Assembly: GCA_036250225.1 (NCBI GenBank)
Contig: JAPZLL010000046.1
Span: forward strand, 186,001 to 250,000
Length of the DNA: 64,000 nucleotides
Source: Cercophora sp. LCS_1
Lineage: Eukaryota > Ascomycota > Sordariomycetes > Sordariales > Lasiosphaeriaceae
Direction: 5' to 3'
In this document: one piece after another, positions 54,706-64,000 of the stretch
Layout: each line of letters starts with the position of its first letter
Numbering within the stretch: position 1 is the first letter of the stretch
Notes under the pieces: generated by a model
Told to the model about the DNA's origin: nothing
Database searches by the model: none
What the model saw: only the letters and a program-made list of their open reading frames with translations
Program-made: the position numbers and the translations under genes

Positions 54706-56898
54706 ATGACAAGCAAAATCTTCAAGGCGTGCCCGCTCAAGAGCGAAGACGGTGTGGTGGCCATCCGCCTCCTTCGTCTCGGTCCATCGACGGACCCCTT
54801 CCAACCTGTCGCAGGGAGTCTGTATTCGACAACGCTGGACGCAGCCGCCGGGACGTACTGCGCGCTATCGTACTGCTGGGGGGACTCGACCACAAACTGG
54901 TCGATGTTTCTTGAAGCTGAGTCCGGAGACGACAAGGTCTGGGACCAAGTGCCCATCACACGAAACCTCGGGGACGCCTTGGCCGACATACGGAATTATG
55001 ACACGACTCAGGAACGCACTGTCTGGGTCGACGCTCTCTGCATCAATCAGGCCGACAATGCCGAGAAGGCGGCGCAGATGCGCCATATGTTCGCCATCTA
55101 CCAGCACGCCAATGGTGTTGTCGCCCACCTCGGCCGCGATGCCCGAGGACTGGAGCCTGCTGTTGCCCACGTCGACTACCTGCGCAGGCACACCCCGCGG
55201 CCCAACGCCCAGAATACGGGACAAACCGTCGTGTGGCACCCAAAGAAAGGCGTGTTGCGCCGCCAGGCCGCGCTGCGGGGCACACCGGGCTGCGAGACCC
55301 TCTTCGTGACCACGGCCACCCTCCCCGCGACGTTTCCATGTGCTGATCCCCAGGCGCCCCGGGCGCGCCCCCGCTGGCGAGACGAGCTCGCGTCACTTCA
55401 TGAGATTGGTTCCTCCTGGGCCATATTCTTCTCACTCCCTTGGTTTAGCCGCGCCTGGACAACTTTGGAGTTTGCTGCATCCCACAACGTTACCCTGCAG
55501 GTCGGTAGGGAGGTTGTCGTCTTCACTCGGCACGACTTGGTCCTTCTGGTCAACTCGTGCAACCCACCGCGCCGCGCGGTTCCCACCGGCACGAGAACAA
55601 GACCGACTCGTGCCGTCATTCGGGATCATATCTATCCCTGTGCCGGTTATTCGAAATTGACCTGGATGCTCAACCTCAACGACGAAAGGCCTTCCAGCAT
55701 CGGAGGAGTCCTCGCGAACTTCACCGCCGAGGGTTGGGAGGGATCTATCAAGGCTAGTGACTCGCGGGATCGGCTGTGGGCAATGTTGGGCCTGGCTAGA
55801 GCCTCTGACAGCACCAGCCCGCTGCTCCAGCCCGACTATGGCCTTGACGACAAGGAAGTTTACCTCCGCTTCAGCCGGCACATCGCCTTGACTGAGGGCA
55901 TGGTCAATCTGCTGCGAGTCGCGCCTCACATCTCGCCGCACATGCCATCGTGGGCCCTCGGCGACGGGAGCATGTTGACGCCCGGCCAGCGTCTCACCCA
56001 CCCGCAGGCCATCCTCCCCAGAACGGCCATCTCGGGACACCTGGCCGAAGGGAAACCCACCTTTAGGGCCGATGGAACCCAAATCTGCGTGCCTGCAGTG
56101 CTGGCTGATCAGATCGAGTGGGTTTCGCCGCTTCGACCGGTGGGCCTTGACTTCAAGGCCGAGGGTTCGCTTCACGAAATTGTGACACTCCTCTCCCCGC
56201 TTCTGAGAGCCACTCGGGAGGCCGTGACCTCCTCCCCTGGCAGCTTTTTTGAGTTCCCCCCTGAAACGGAGTGGAGAGCCACCGTTGACTTTCTACGTGG
56301 TGTCACGTTTCACTGCGACCCGAGCAGCGAGTACAACCCGGCCACCGGTATCGCTCGATACGACAGCAAATGGGACACGTACCTCGGCCCGTACGTTACC
56401 AGCGCGAGGCTCGCCATCGATATCACGGCCTCTAAGGGAACGGCGCAGGAGAGGAGTTACAAGGAACTCGAAGACTCGCCGTTTTTCATCACTGTTCGCG
56501 AACACGGGTGGCCCGCCGACCTGGTTGGACGCAGTGGCCGCGTCCCTCCGAAAGCGCGCGGCAAGGAGATATCGTTGACCGATGCTCGCAAGGATTGTGG
56601 AAGCAGCTTGTTGCAGCGGTTGCAGTTCTTCGGGGAGGTCTTGTGGTGGTACTATGGGCGCTCTCTCGAGGGCTGGCAGTTTCGCAAGGTTGGGAGAGGT
56701 GAGAAGGGATACCTTTGTAACTTGGATCCTCGGGCCCGGGTTGGGGACTACCTTGCGCTGATGGAGTCGAGCACCACCGTGATTCTTCGGAGGAATGGCG
56801 ATGGGACATTCAAGATTGTGGGACATGCCTATGTTCATCGGCTGCAGGAAGGAGTGAAAATCTTTGGACAGACTGTCGAGAATATTTGGATCTCGTGA
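54706..56898 (+). CDS. HET-domain protein
   Basis: Intronless ORF, 730 residues from ATG 54706, the first in-frame methionine before the conserved start (KIFKACPLKSEDGVVAIRLL). HET blocks: TYCALSYCWGDSTTNW near residue 52, RTVWVDALCINQADNAEKAAQM near 107, MFAIYQHANGVVAHLG, then WFSRAWTTLEFAASHN. The later SRDRLWAMLGLA and the C-terminal VGHAYVHRLQEG are the family's terminal motifs. No disruptions, GC-rich coding. Distinct in sequence from the HET gene just upstream, so not a recent tandem duplicate. Role inferred from the family: programmed cell death in hyphal incompatibility. Confidence 0.92.
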   Translation: MTSKIFKACPLKSEDGVVAIRLLRLGPSTDPFQPVAGSLYSTTLDAAAGTYCALSYCWGDSTTNWSMFLEAESGDDKVWDQVPITRNLGDALADIRNYDTTQERTVWVDALCINQADNAEKAAQMRHMFAIYQHANGVVAHLGRDARGLEPAVAHVDYLRRHTPRPNAQNTGQTVVWHPKKGVLRRQAALRGTPGCETLFVTTATLPATFPCADPQAPRARPRWRDELASLHEIGSSWAIFFSLPWFSRAWTTLEFAASHNVTLQVGREVVVFTRHDLVLLVNSCNPPRRAVPTGTRTRPTRAVIRDHIYPCAGYSKLTWMLNLNDERPSSIGGVLANFTAEGWEGSIKASDSRDRLWAMLGLARASDSTSPLLQPDYGLDDKEVYLRFSRHIALTEGMVNLLRVAPHISPHMPSWALGDGSMLTPGQRLTHPQAILPRTAISGHLAEGKPTFRADGTQICVPAVLADQIEWVSPLRPVGLDFKAEGSLHEIVTLLSPLLRATREAVTSSPGSFFEFPPETEWRATVDFLRGVTFHCDPSSEYNPATGIARYDSKWDTYLGPYVTSARLAIDITASKGTAQERSYKELEDSPFFITVREHGWPADLVGRSGRVPPKARGKEISLTDARKDCGSSLLQRLQFFGEVLWWYYGRSLEGWQFRKVGRGEKGYLCNLDPRARVGDYLALMESSTTVILRRNGDGTFKIVGHAYVHRLQEGVKIFGQTVENIWIS

Positions 56899-57068
56899 TG
56901 GACTTCAGTTGGGTAGGCATCAAGGTATGAGCAAGGTATGAGACAGCTACAAGGATATTATGGTTACTAGATTGTCAATGACGTTGATTGAAAGAAGCAG
57001 TGTTTTAGCAATAACGAATACAAGCTTTTCGTCTCCAACACTTATGTACACCACAGAAAGAACGCAAC

Positions 57069-57882
57069 TTAAGCTGGAGCGGCTGTCGCTCTCGGCCACA
57101 CGGTGAAGTAGACGGTGGTGGCGGGGAGATCATCGACTGGGCCTTGGTCCCCTTCCCCCATCCAGTCCTCAAAGACGGTGCACACCGAGTCGTAGCAGGT
57201 CCAGTCGCTATCGCAGTCATTTTCGGTTTGGCATCGGTCGCCTGTGACAGGAGTTAGCATCGCTCTACTAGGTACCTATCGTGGGGCAGTTCCACTCACC
57301 AAGACAATGGCCGTCCCACGTGCAAGCACCAGCGCCGCCCTGGTCACCTTCCCACTCGCCCTCATCACCCTCGCCGGGGTAGTTCTCCGGCGGAACGATG
57401 ATGGGGCCGCCCGAGTTGCCACCTCCACCTCCGCCTCCACCCCAGGATCCTCCACCACCACCGCCACCACCACCTCTACCACCACCATTACCACCACCCC
57501 AAGAGCCTCCTCCACCGCCTCCCCCGCCGCCTCCGCGTCCAGGGCTACCACCACCACGTCCACCTCCAGAACCACCGCCCCCTCCAAAACCACCGCCGCC
57601 ACCTCCCCCACGTCCTCCTCCACCCCCACCACGACCACCCCCAGAACCACCACCCCCTCCAAAACCACCGCCACCTCCACCACCACGGCCGCCTCCTCCT
57701 CCACCGCCTCTCCCACCACCACCACCACCACCACCACCACCACCTCCACCCCTACCGCCGCCACCACCGCCCCTCTGACGAGCAACAAGCTCCGCCTCAG
57801 GGGCAGCTTCACTGACAGCAACAACAGCAGCGTGGCATTGCAAGCCCAGGGCGAGCGCCGAAAGAAGAGCCGTCACCTTCAT
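57069..57882 (-). CDS. secreted glycine-rich protein with cysteine-rich C-terminus
   Basis: Two exons on the minus strand, 57300-57882 and 57069-57241, with a 58-nt intron (GTGAGT...TCACAG), give 251 residues. ATG 57882 starts a signal peptide (MKVTALLSALALGLQCHAA), followed by a short pro-like stretch to VARQR and about 125 residues that are mainly Gly with spaced Arg, Phe and Ser (RGGGGGGFGGGGGSGG). The C-terminus has eight cysteines in a compact pattern (CTWDGHCLG, then CQTENDCDSDWTCYDSVC). Such a layout suggests a wall-associated or secreted structural protein; glycine-rich repeats are prone to length variation. The domain after the repeats resembles small disulfide-rich knots; function unknown. 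Confidence 0.78.
57410..57780. repeat. imperfect trinucleotide repeat tract (CCA/CCT/CCG)
   Basis: Nearly all codons of the glycine-rich exon read as CC-N on the plus strand. Low complexity and probably hypervariable. The plus-strand poly-proline ORF through it is a composition artefact. Confidence 0.85.
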
Positions 57883-59399
57883 CCTGGTTCCTGCAAGAAC
57901 ACCCAAATGCAACAACGATGGAGTCTTGGCAGGCAAAGATCCCACAGTTACCCTTCAGGAAGAGACCGAAGTCTCTTTTTATACAGCCAAGAAGCGGGAG
58001 CGGTCTTCCATGCTGCGCTGCCGCAGTGCTTGCTCCGAACCGCAGTGCCGAGATTGAGCCCGTCGCTTGCTTGGGTCGCTTACGCGGTCTTTTATATGTA
58101 TAGACCACATTCAAGCCACCTGTGAGAGTTCGATTGTGGGGATGGCCCAATCCGTGTGATGGGCGCGACACCCGGTTGGTGCGATCCATCTTGCAGGGCT
58201 GTTTTATCCAGCGGGGAATGCAAATTTTTTTCGTACAGGTGGGATATGACCTGACAGCGATATGTCGATCCCATGAAGGGTTGTGCGAAACAGGGACGTA
58301 ATACCCGGACACCAGCCCCGGGACACTCAATCGGGATGTATGCGATGTGTGTGGCCTTGGAACAAACATGCTCATCGGAATGATAGCCGAGAACCTGGGG
58401 TAAATATGCGCAACAAGCTTTTTTTTTGATAGGGCGATTAATATCGGCCGCGGGTGACGGTTTCATCCGGAGAATATTAGGCTTTGGCCGATGTAACGAG
58501 TCATTGGTGAACGCATGCTTATTTTGTTGTGCCTGGCAGGAGAAAGTGTGCGTGGGTTGAAGATGTCAGGGAAACGTCAACTGCGCAGGTGATTGTTGTG
58601 GTGTGTTCTTTCCATGCCTTTTCAGAGTCTGAAAGGGCATTGGCTCTGCTTCCGCGCCTCTTCCCAATGACTTGATAGAAGGCTTGAAAGCCTGTGTAGA
58701 TACAGTTCCTACGCGCGGGCCAACATGCGGGACACATAGACGAATTGAAAAAGGAATGGAGAGTTGTAGAAGACAAACCAGCAATCATGATGTCTTATTA
58801 TTATCTTTCTATGAAACAAACAACGGACAACGCCAAGCTGCTTCATTATGAATAGTTCTTTTTTGAGATTCTATGTATCAGCCGTTCTTATATAAATGAC
58901 ATTCAAGCAGTCCTAGTGCTCGAATGAGCCCTTGGGGTTCGAAAAACCGCGATAGTGCTTCGGCTACCTCTGGACGAACACATGGAGCGGGCAATCGTGG
59001 CGGACCCTCATTCTTTGTACTAGGTAGTCGACTTTATCTGCATCAGCCAGTCGAACAACATTGAGAAAAGACGTCCAGGTATTGTGCATCGCATCGCATG
59101 GGGGCAACATTCAAGATGCCCGCAAAGTTGTCACCTGGCGGAATGGACGTCGCGAGCGTCGGGAAACCACATTACATGAAGCTGAAGCTGAAGCTGAACT
59201 TTGGATTATTGGCAAGAGCAATCAACATGCACGAGTTTGTGCTTTTTGTCACGCGGATGGGGGTTTCAGCTTGCATCCACGGCCTGACGCCTGCATGGAA
59301 GGAGCGGGTTCAGCACCTGCAGGCAGACATTTTGCAATGCAATCCTCCTCTCGCTCTCCAACAGCATCGCAAATAGTCTCAAAAAAAGAGAAGAAGCAG
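57883..59399. other. intergenic region between divergent genes
   Basis: About 1.5 kb with no supported gene. It includes the promoter of the glycine-rich gene with a TATA box at 57977-57983 and, at the right, the 5' region of the HET pseudogene; the frame is open from 59061. Confidence 0.45.
57977..57983 (-). promoter_or_regulatory. TATA box of the glycine-rich protein gene
   Basis: TATAAAA on the minus strand, about 95 bases upstream of ATG 57882. Its position and perfect consensus support it. Confidence 0.55.
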
Positions 59400-61331
59400 A
59401 TGGGCACTTTCTCGGCAGTGAATACTGCCGATAATGTATCCGCTACGTCTGTCTCAGAACCGCGGCAAGATGTCCCTCAACCGCCGTCCGCAGCCTTCTT
59501 CGCACAGCTCAAGCCATGGATCGACGAATGCGGGTCCCGACACGGCCCTTGCCCAATGCTGAGTGCTGATCCGCACTCACTACCAACTCGAGTGCTGAAG
59601 ATCATATCCCAAGAGGATGGATCCCTCCATGTCAAACTCCACGAGGGCAACGGCGAAAAAGTTCGATACACAACACTGAGCCACTGCTGGGGCAGGTACC
59701 GTCCACTAGTCACGACCAAGGCAAACCTGAGCACCCATTTGCAGGGCATCAGATGGTGCGACCTCCTCAAAACGTTCCAGGACGCCATCGCCATTACACA
59801 CGGCTTCAACGTCCAGTACCTCTGGATCGACTCGCTTTGCATCGTCCAAGACGACGACGAAGACTGGAAGCGGGAGTCCGCACGATGAGGGATATGTACC
59901 GCCTCAGCCACCTTACTATTGCCGCCGCTCAAGGCCGAGATTCCCAACGCGGCCTTTTCCTCCCCAATCGTCTCTCCGTCGACCGTACAGAGATTACATG
60001 CATTCGCGACACTCTTCTAACCAACGATAGCCCCTCGCCACTTGCATCCCGCGCCTGGATCCTCCAGGAACGTCTCCTCTCCCCGCGCGTTTTGTACTTC
60101 TGCGGCGACGAAGTCGTCATGGAAGTCGTCATGGAGTGTTCGAATCACACGCGCTGCCAATGCTCTGGAATCGACGCATCCTCTCCCTCACCGCCAGACT
60201 GGCTCGATAACCTCGGCGTCGACACACACAAGGAAAAGACGTACGAAACGCTTCGTCATCGGTTCATGGAGACGGTGCTCTCAATGTATGGATGTCGCAT
60301 GCGTCAGGTCACACAGCTCTTTAGTCAGTCGTCTCAACAGCCGACGAGTGAATGGGATCTTGCGCCGAGATTACCGTTTGAGGTATCAAACAAGAGTTTG
60401 GAGCTGTGGGATGAGATTCTGCATCATTACTGTCGCCGGAAGATTACACGGCTGAGGGACCGGGTGATTGGTCTCACGGGGATCGCAGGGGCGTTTGGGA
60501 GTACTGGTGCCTATGGACACTATTATTCCGGACTGTGGGAGGTTTGGTTCGTGCACATGCTGCTTTGGTGTGTTGACGTCGAGGGGGCTACTGACGATCT
60601 GATTCCGGAGCCGCGGCCGGATGAGGATCCACCGCTTTTACCTTCGTGGTCGTGGGCCAAGATACGCGGCTCGTGGCTATATCGAAGGCCGGTGATTACG
60701 ATTTCGCAACAGATCTTGGCGAGGCGGACTCTTGGGGAGTTGCTTTTTGCTGTTCCGGAACGCTTCGGAGCGGTGGGAAAGGGGGTTGTTACGATTGAGG
60801 GCTGGCTTGTGACGGCTGAAGTTCGCTATGATGCGCTGCCTGGGGGGTTGACCTACGCCGAGAGGTTCAGGCGACAACGGATTACCCTCGTCAAGGAGGG
60901 CGAAGAGGAACCAGCGATGATGCAAAAGGACTGTCTTGGATGATGGACTGGAACAAGTCAAGCCGGGATACCGGGCGCAGCTGCTTGCCATCCACGTTGA
61001 TCACTGTGGAGATCCCCGGCAGTTAGCTGGTCATGGAATTTTTCACCTCCGCGGTGCGATCCGCGGAGTGGTTCTGAGGGCTGTGGAGGGCAAGGCGGAC
61101 CTGTTTACTCGCGTCGGGGTATTCTCCAGTCCGGTCGATTGGTTCGCAGGTTTGGGGCTAAGGAGGGTCAAGATTTGCTGAATGCTCCGTGGTAAAGGTG
61201 TGCCGACGTTTGTCCGGCTGGATGATTCCGATCCCGAGACGGACAACGGGCCGAAGTGGGGCGATTCCCCGGCTGTGGGGTCCATCTTTTTGGGCTTCCG
61301 GTTGGCGAGGTTGCCGGGGGGGCTATCCTGA
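59400..61331 (+). pseudogene. HET-domain protein, frameshifted
   Basis: HET gene fourth in the window. N-terminal half in one frame from ATG 59400 (possibly upstream to 59061): KVRYTTLSHCWGRYRPLVT, VQYLWIDSLCIVQDDDEDWK. The frame then ends at TGA 59886-59888 right inside the conserved block; the continuation (RDMYRLSHLTIAAAQGRDSQ) is in the frame one base back, so a base was lost at about 59885. It continues with SRAWILQERLLSPRVLYFCG and PSWSWAKIRGSW, shifts again around 60930 (to LEQVKPGYRAQLLAIHVD) and meets TGA at 61179-61181 before a last in-frame stretch (VPTFVRLDDSDPETDNG). A long unspliced coding run without other introns argues for decay, not splicing. Confidence 0.72.
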
Positions 61332-61597
61332 GATAAGGTCTTGTGGTCGAGGCTATCAGTGCACTACTCTATACACGCCGGGTCAGTGCCATCTTCCCTA
61401 TCGTTGGAGAAGATGCTGTTGCCGCGATCGCATTGTTGCGATCAGCGCGGCGTTGGTGACACGGGGTCATATGACCGTGACGTCATCTCGGGTATCAAGT
61501 GGCGATCTCTCCCACCTTTCAACCCAAGTCCAACTTCACCTTTTCTGACAATCGTGCAAACAAAGGTTTTGTATCCAGCTCGGCAATCATCGCCAAA

Positions 61598-61912
61598 ATG
61601 CCATTCAGCTTTTCGTTCTCGAGCTCCTTCTCTGCCGTCGCCGTCAGCACCAGCACCAGCAGCAACGGCAACGGAGTGACACAAAAGGGCTGGGCCTACA
61701 AGCACGAGTCGTACTCGAACAATCACGGCTCTGGGGTTCGCACGACCAAGCAGAAGCTGGGCGAGGCCCCGGTTACCGAGACAAAGGTGTTTGATGCCCA
61801 GGGACGACCACTGGTTACCGATGGGAGTTCAAGACGGTCGAGGAATCCGAGTCCTGGGAGAATCATCAGTATTGAGGATGTCACAGATGAGGAGACAGGG
61901 GAGCGGCGCTAG
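61598..61912 (+). CDS. small conserved fungal protein, function unknown
   Basis: Intronless 104-residue ORF from ATG 61598. Start MPFSFSFSSSFSAVAVS, then a Ser/Asn-rich stretch, and the core GWAYKHESYSNN, TTKQKLGEAPVTETKVFDAQG and RPLVTDGSSR, finishing RIISIEDVTDEETGERR. Short proteins with the MPFSFSF start and an LGE-P---E---D-QGRPL motif are known to me from many Pezizomycotina genomes but have no assigned function. The Ser/Phe-rich start is not a clear signal peptide. Confidence 0.65.
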   Translation: MPFSFSFSSSFSAVAVSTSTSSNGNGVTQKGWAYKHESYSNNHGSGVRTTKQKLGEAPVTETKVFDAQGRPLVTDGSSRRSRNPSPGRIISIEDVTDEETGERR

Positions 61913-62304
61913 CACATAAGTTGGAGTGTCAAGTTAAGGAGGGACTCGAGCGGGAGATATCGACGGATGATGCAGTGGATAGCTGTTTATTGGGTAACCG
62001 AGAGGATATAGAGATAGCTCATCAAAGCCTTTGCTCTACCCTTACGTTACTTGTTATTGCGATTGTTGTCGTTGCGATGGATCGGTATGTGTTTTTGGAA
62101 ATACCCGGACTTATTCGGGGATATTCAGATGATGATCTGGGATACATAATTGCCAGAAGGACACTGAGTCCACACCATTGCCAACAACAAAGCGCCATTA
62201 TAAAGTGCGCAACTGACTGTAAGTCAACAGCTTCCCAGAGAAATGCTGGTAGAAAGAAGAGTGCCCAGCTAATTCTGATACGTCCAGATCCCCCACCGCA
62301 ACAC
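61913..62304. other. intergenic, no gene seen
   Basis: Short AT-richer stretch between small genes. No feature supported. Confidence 0.4.
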
Positions 62305-62625
62305 CATGACGACCAGAATTCTCCGCTCGGACTGGGTTGAGACCGTCATTCGCCGGTATGAACAAGACTACATGGCCAACGTCCCCTCCCTGTCTGATAC
62401 TTGATCCACGCCACAGAGTGGAACAAGAACATTGTCATTGAAATCCCCATCAAGATTGACGCGCGTATTGTCCGTGGAGCCCTCATCGGCGCCTACTTCG
62501 CAAGACGCTGTGAAAACGATCCGACGTACGAAGACAACTTTATCAAGATCCGAGTGCACCTTCCACGTTTTTCCGTGGTCAGGAACGGTGTTCCCCCGCA
62601 ACCCGACGACGACTGGCTAGACTGA
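62305..62625 (+). pseudogene. small hypothetical protein with a one-base frameshift
   Basis: From ATG 62305 (MTTRILRSDWVETVIRRYEQ) the frame stops at TGA 62401-62403, after LSDT. The frame one base earlier continues LIHATEWNKNIVIEIPIKID and RGALIGAYFARRC to FSVVRNGVPPQPDDDWLD*. A missing T at about 62402 would join both. No donor/acceptor pair explains the switch. Together about 107 residues; no family recognised. Confidence 0.4.
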
Positions 62626-63864
62626 GCTAAGCTGGGTGTGTTGGTAACCGCGTCCAAGCCTTGGAATCTCAAGCACCATCTACAGTGGCGGCGAATGCGA
62701 GACGAGACGGGCAAGTTCTCGGGGAGTGGTAACAAGGGTAGGCACATAGGTAGCATTGCCTCTACATAAACTCGGAGATATGAAAACGACCATCTGCCCT
62801 GTGATGCGCATGTGACATCGCCAAGACTAACTGCCCAAGACATGGCTGTTGACTGGCGTGTTGCAACCCCCAAAGCCGAGACGAACGCCGATACAGCTCA
62901 TGGTGGTGAGGGAGATCAGGCTTCATGGGAATTGCTCGCTGGGCCCACCATGGGAAAGCCTTGGTGCAACACTGCAAACAAGGAGACGAATTGGTGACCG
63001 GCCTGTCCACTGTGACTTTTTATCCCGGACCCAAGTCTTAGCAGCTACCTATTATGTCGATAATTGTGGAGAGCAGGATGAATAATTCTGCGCCGAGTCT
63101 TGGAGACGGAAAGACTGGATGGTGACACAGAGCGTGACGAGCCGTCTTGGTACGCGGCCCGATCACCAATCACCCCCCCATCGCAATCGCTGTTTCTAAT
63201 CATAGCACGTGCCTCGCTCCCATCCTGTTGCAGTGCCTACGAACGAATGATACCCCGCGACGGAGCCGCGTCGCACGAAGGATGGAATGGCGCGCGCCAA
63301 GACTCATTTCCAAGGCGTTGCAACGGCGCGCGGCGGTTGGCAGTGATCGTCATTGCCGGCTCCACCGTTCGCACCTCCCCAGCTGAGAGCTCTGGAAGCT
63401 GACAGGAGGAACCAAGCCCCTCCAAGACGCTATTTCTCGGGCAGCGCCGGGCAGCACCGGGCAGCAGCGGGTCGGCCAACCGGTGCCTGGCAGACGATTC
63501 CCGGAGTAGCAAGTGCTAAGAGATGGGCTTGGCGCCTCAACGCGCAAACGGCAATTATCGACCGCAAACCAAGAGTACGACATCGGCGACGGTCTCGGAC
63601 CCCCTCCGGGAAAGGCAGGAGCAAAACAACGACGGACGGGATGCATGCAGACTCGGTGATAACGCCACGAACCTGGGGAAATGGAACGCAGCACGTCAGC
63701 GTGACGTGCCGGCGACCCGGGACGCAACGTCGGCGATCCTCACGACGTTGTGCGACCCGACGAATACAAATACCACGCGACACTGTGCTGATCTTGCGAC
63801 CCTCTCCCCCCTAGCCAGGTCGACTTGCCTCTCGCCGTCCAGCCCCTCCACCTCCTCCATCGCC
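62626..63864. other. intergenic, no gene seen
   Basis: About 1.2 kb, GC-rich in its right half. No supported ORF. The last 200 bases are the likely promoter and leader of the truncated secreted-protein gene. Confidence 0.45.
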
Positions 63865-64000
63865 ATGAAGTTCAACGTCATCGCCACGGCGGCCCTCGGG
63901 GCGTCCACCGTCTCTGCTTCCGCCAGCGCCGAGGCGGCCAGCAAGATGGAGCAGGTCATGGAGATCAAGGTCAAGCAGTGGGAGGATGCGCGCGCCCGCG
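63865..64000 (+). CDS. secreted protein, N-terminus only (3' truncated by window)
   Basis: ATG 63865 opens MKFNVIATAALGASTVSASA, a standard signal peptide with cleavage near Ala20. The 45 visible residues continue with a helical, charged start of the mature part (SKMEQVMEIKVKQWEDARA). The frame runs off the window, so the family cannot be identified. The upstream CACCTCCTCCATCGCC leader is a typical fungal 5' UTR end. Confidence 0.7.
   Translation, partial: MKFNVIATAALGASTVSASASAEAASKMEQVMEIKVKQWEDARAR

Noticed and set aside
57398..57778. Long poly-proline ORF on the plus strand
   Set aside because: Antisense of the glycine-rich exon; composition artefact, with signal peptide and splice sites all on the other strand.
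1..64000. CRISPR array, bacterial operons or prophage
   Set aside because: No spaced direct repeats or Shine-Dalgarno-led gene strings; genes are intron-bearing and fungal.

Overview
The window is nuclear DNA of a filamentous ascomycete, most likely a sordariomycete-type Pezizomycotina. Genes carry short GT-AG introns of about 45-85 nt with CTAAC/CTGAC-like branch sites. The families are typical of that group: HET-domain proteins, a LaeA-like methyltransferase, a Zn2Cys6 regulator, fungal ankyrin and LRR proteins, SDRs, a cellular RNA-dependent RNA polymerase, Dbp3, Rft1 and a KUP/HAK K+ transporter. There are no bacterial operons, CRISPR arrays or plasmid functions.

Layout. 0-11 kb: 3' end of an MFS permease, a DapA-family aldolase, an F-box/LRR-like protein, a LaeA-like methyltransferase, a broken HET gene, a small membrane protein and a Gfo/Idh/MocA oxidoreductase. 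11-15.4 kb: an RdRP whose reading frame joins, through one canonical intron, to an upstream BTB/POZ module. 16-21 kb: a GPI-type cysteine-rich secreted protein, a related cysteine-rich/transmembrane/RING protein, and a broken ankyrin gene. 21-32 kb: DUF2278 protein, Zn2Cys6 factor, membrane protein, NAD(P)-dependent reductase, SRR1-like protein and SDR. 32-41.8 kb: CorA-like membrane protein, a small two-exon ORF, an alpha/beta-hydrolase plus vWA fusion, and a K+ transporter. 42.8-50.4 kb: an LRR pseudogene followed by housekeeping genes (dbp3, rft1) and a disordered protein. 50.6-61.3 kb: three HET-type loci (two intact, one broken), a tRNA-Asn and a glycine-rich secreted protein. 61.6-64 kb: two small genes and the start of a secreted protein gene.

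The window alternates housekeeping islands (dbp3-rft1, K+ transporter, oxidoreductases) with accessory stretches rich in self/non-self recognition families (HET, ankyrin, LRR). Several accessory genes have in-frame stops or frameshifts. Most of the stops can be explained by a single C:G to T:A transition, and a diverged repeat occurs twice on opposite strands; both fit past repeat-induced point mutation (RIP), which is an inference. The points most worth testing are the BTB-RdRP continuity, the transmembrane RING protein with a 15-nt exon that completes its zinc-ligand pattern, and the hydrolase-vWA fusion.

All splice sites were read by eye from reading-frame continuity and consensus; there is no transcript evidence. 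Genes whose exon joins could not be fully resolved are marked as such.
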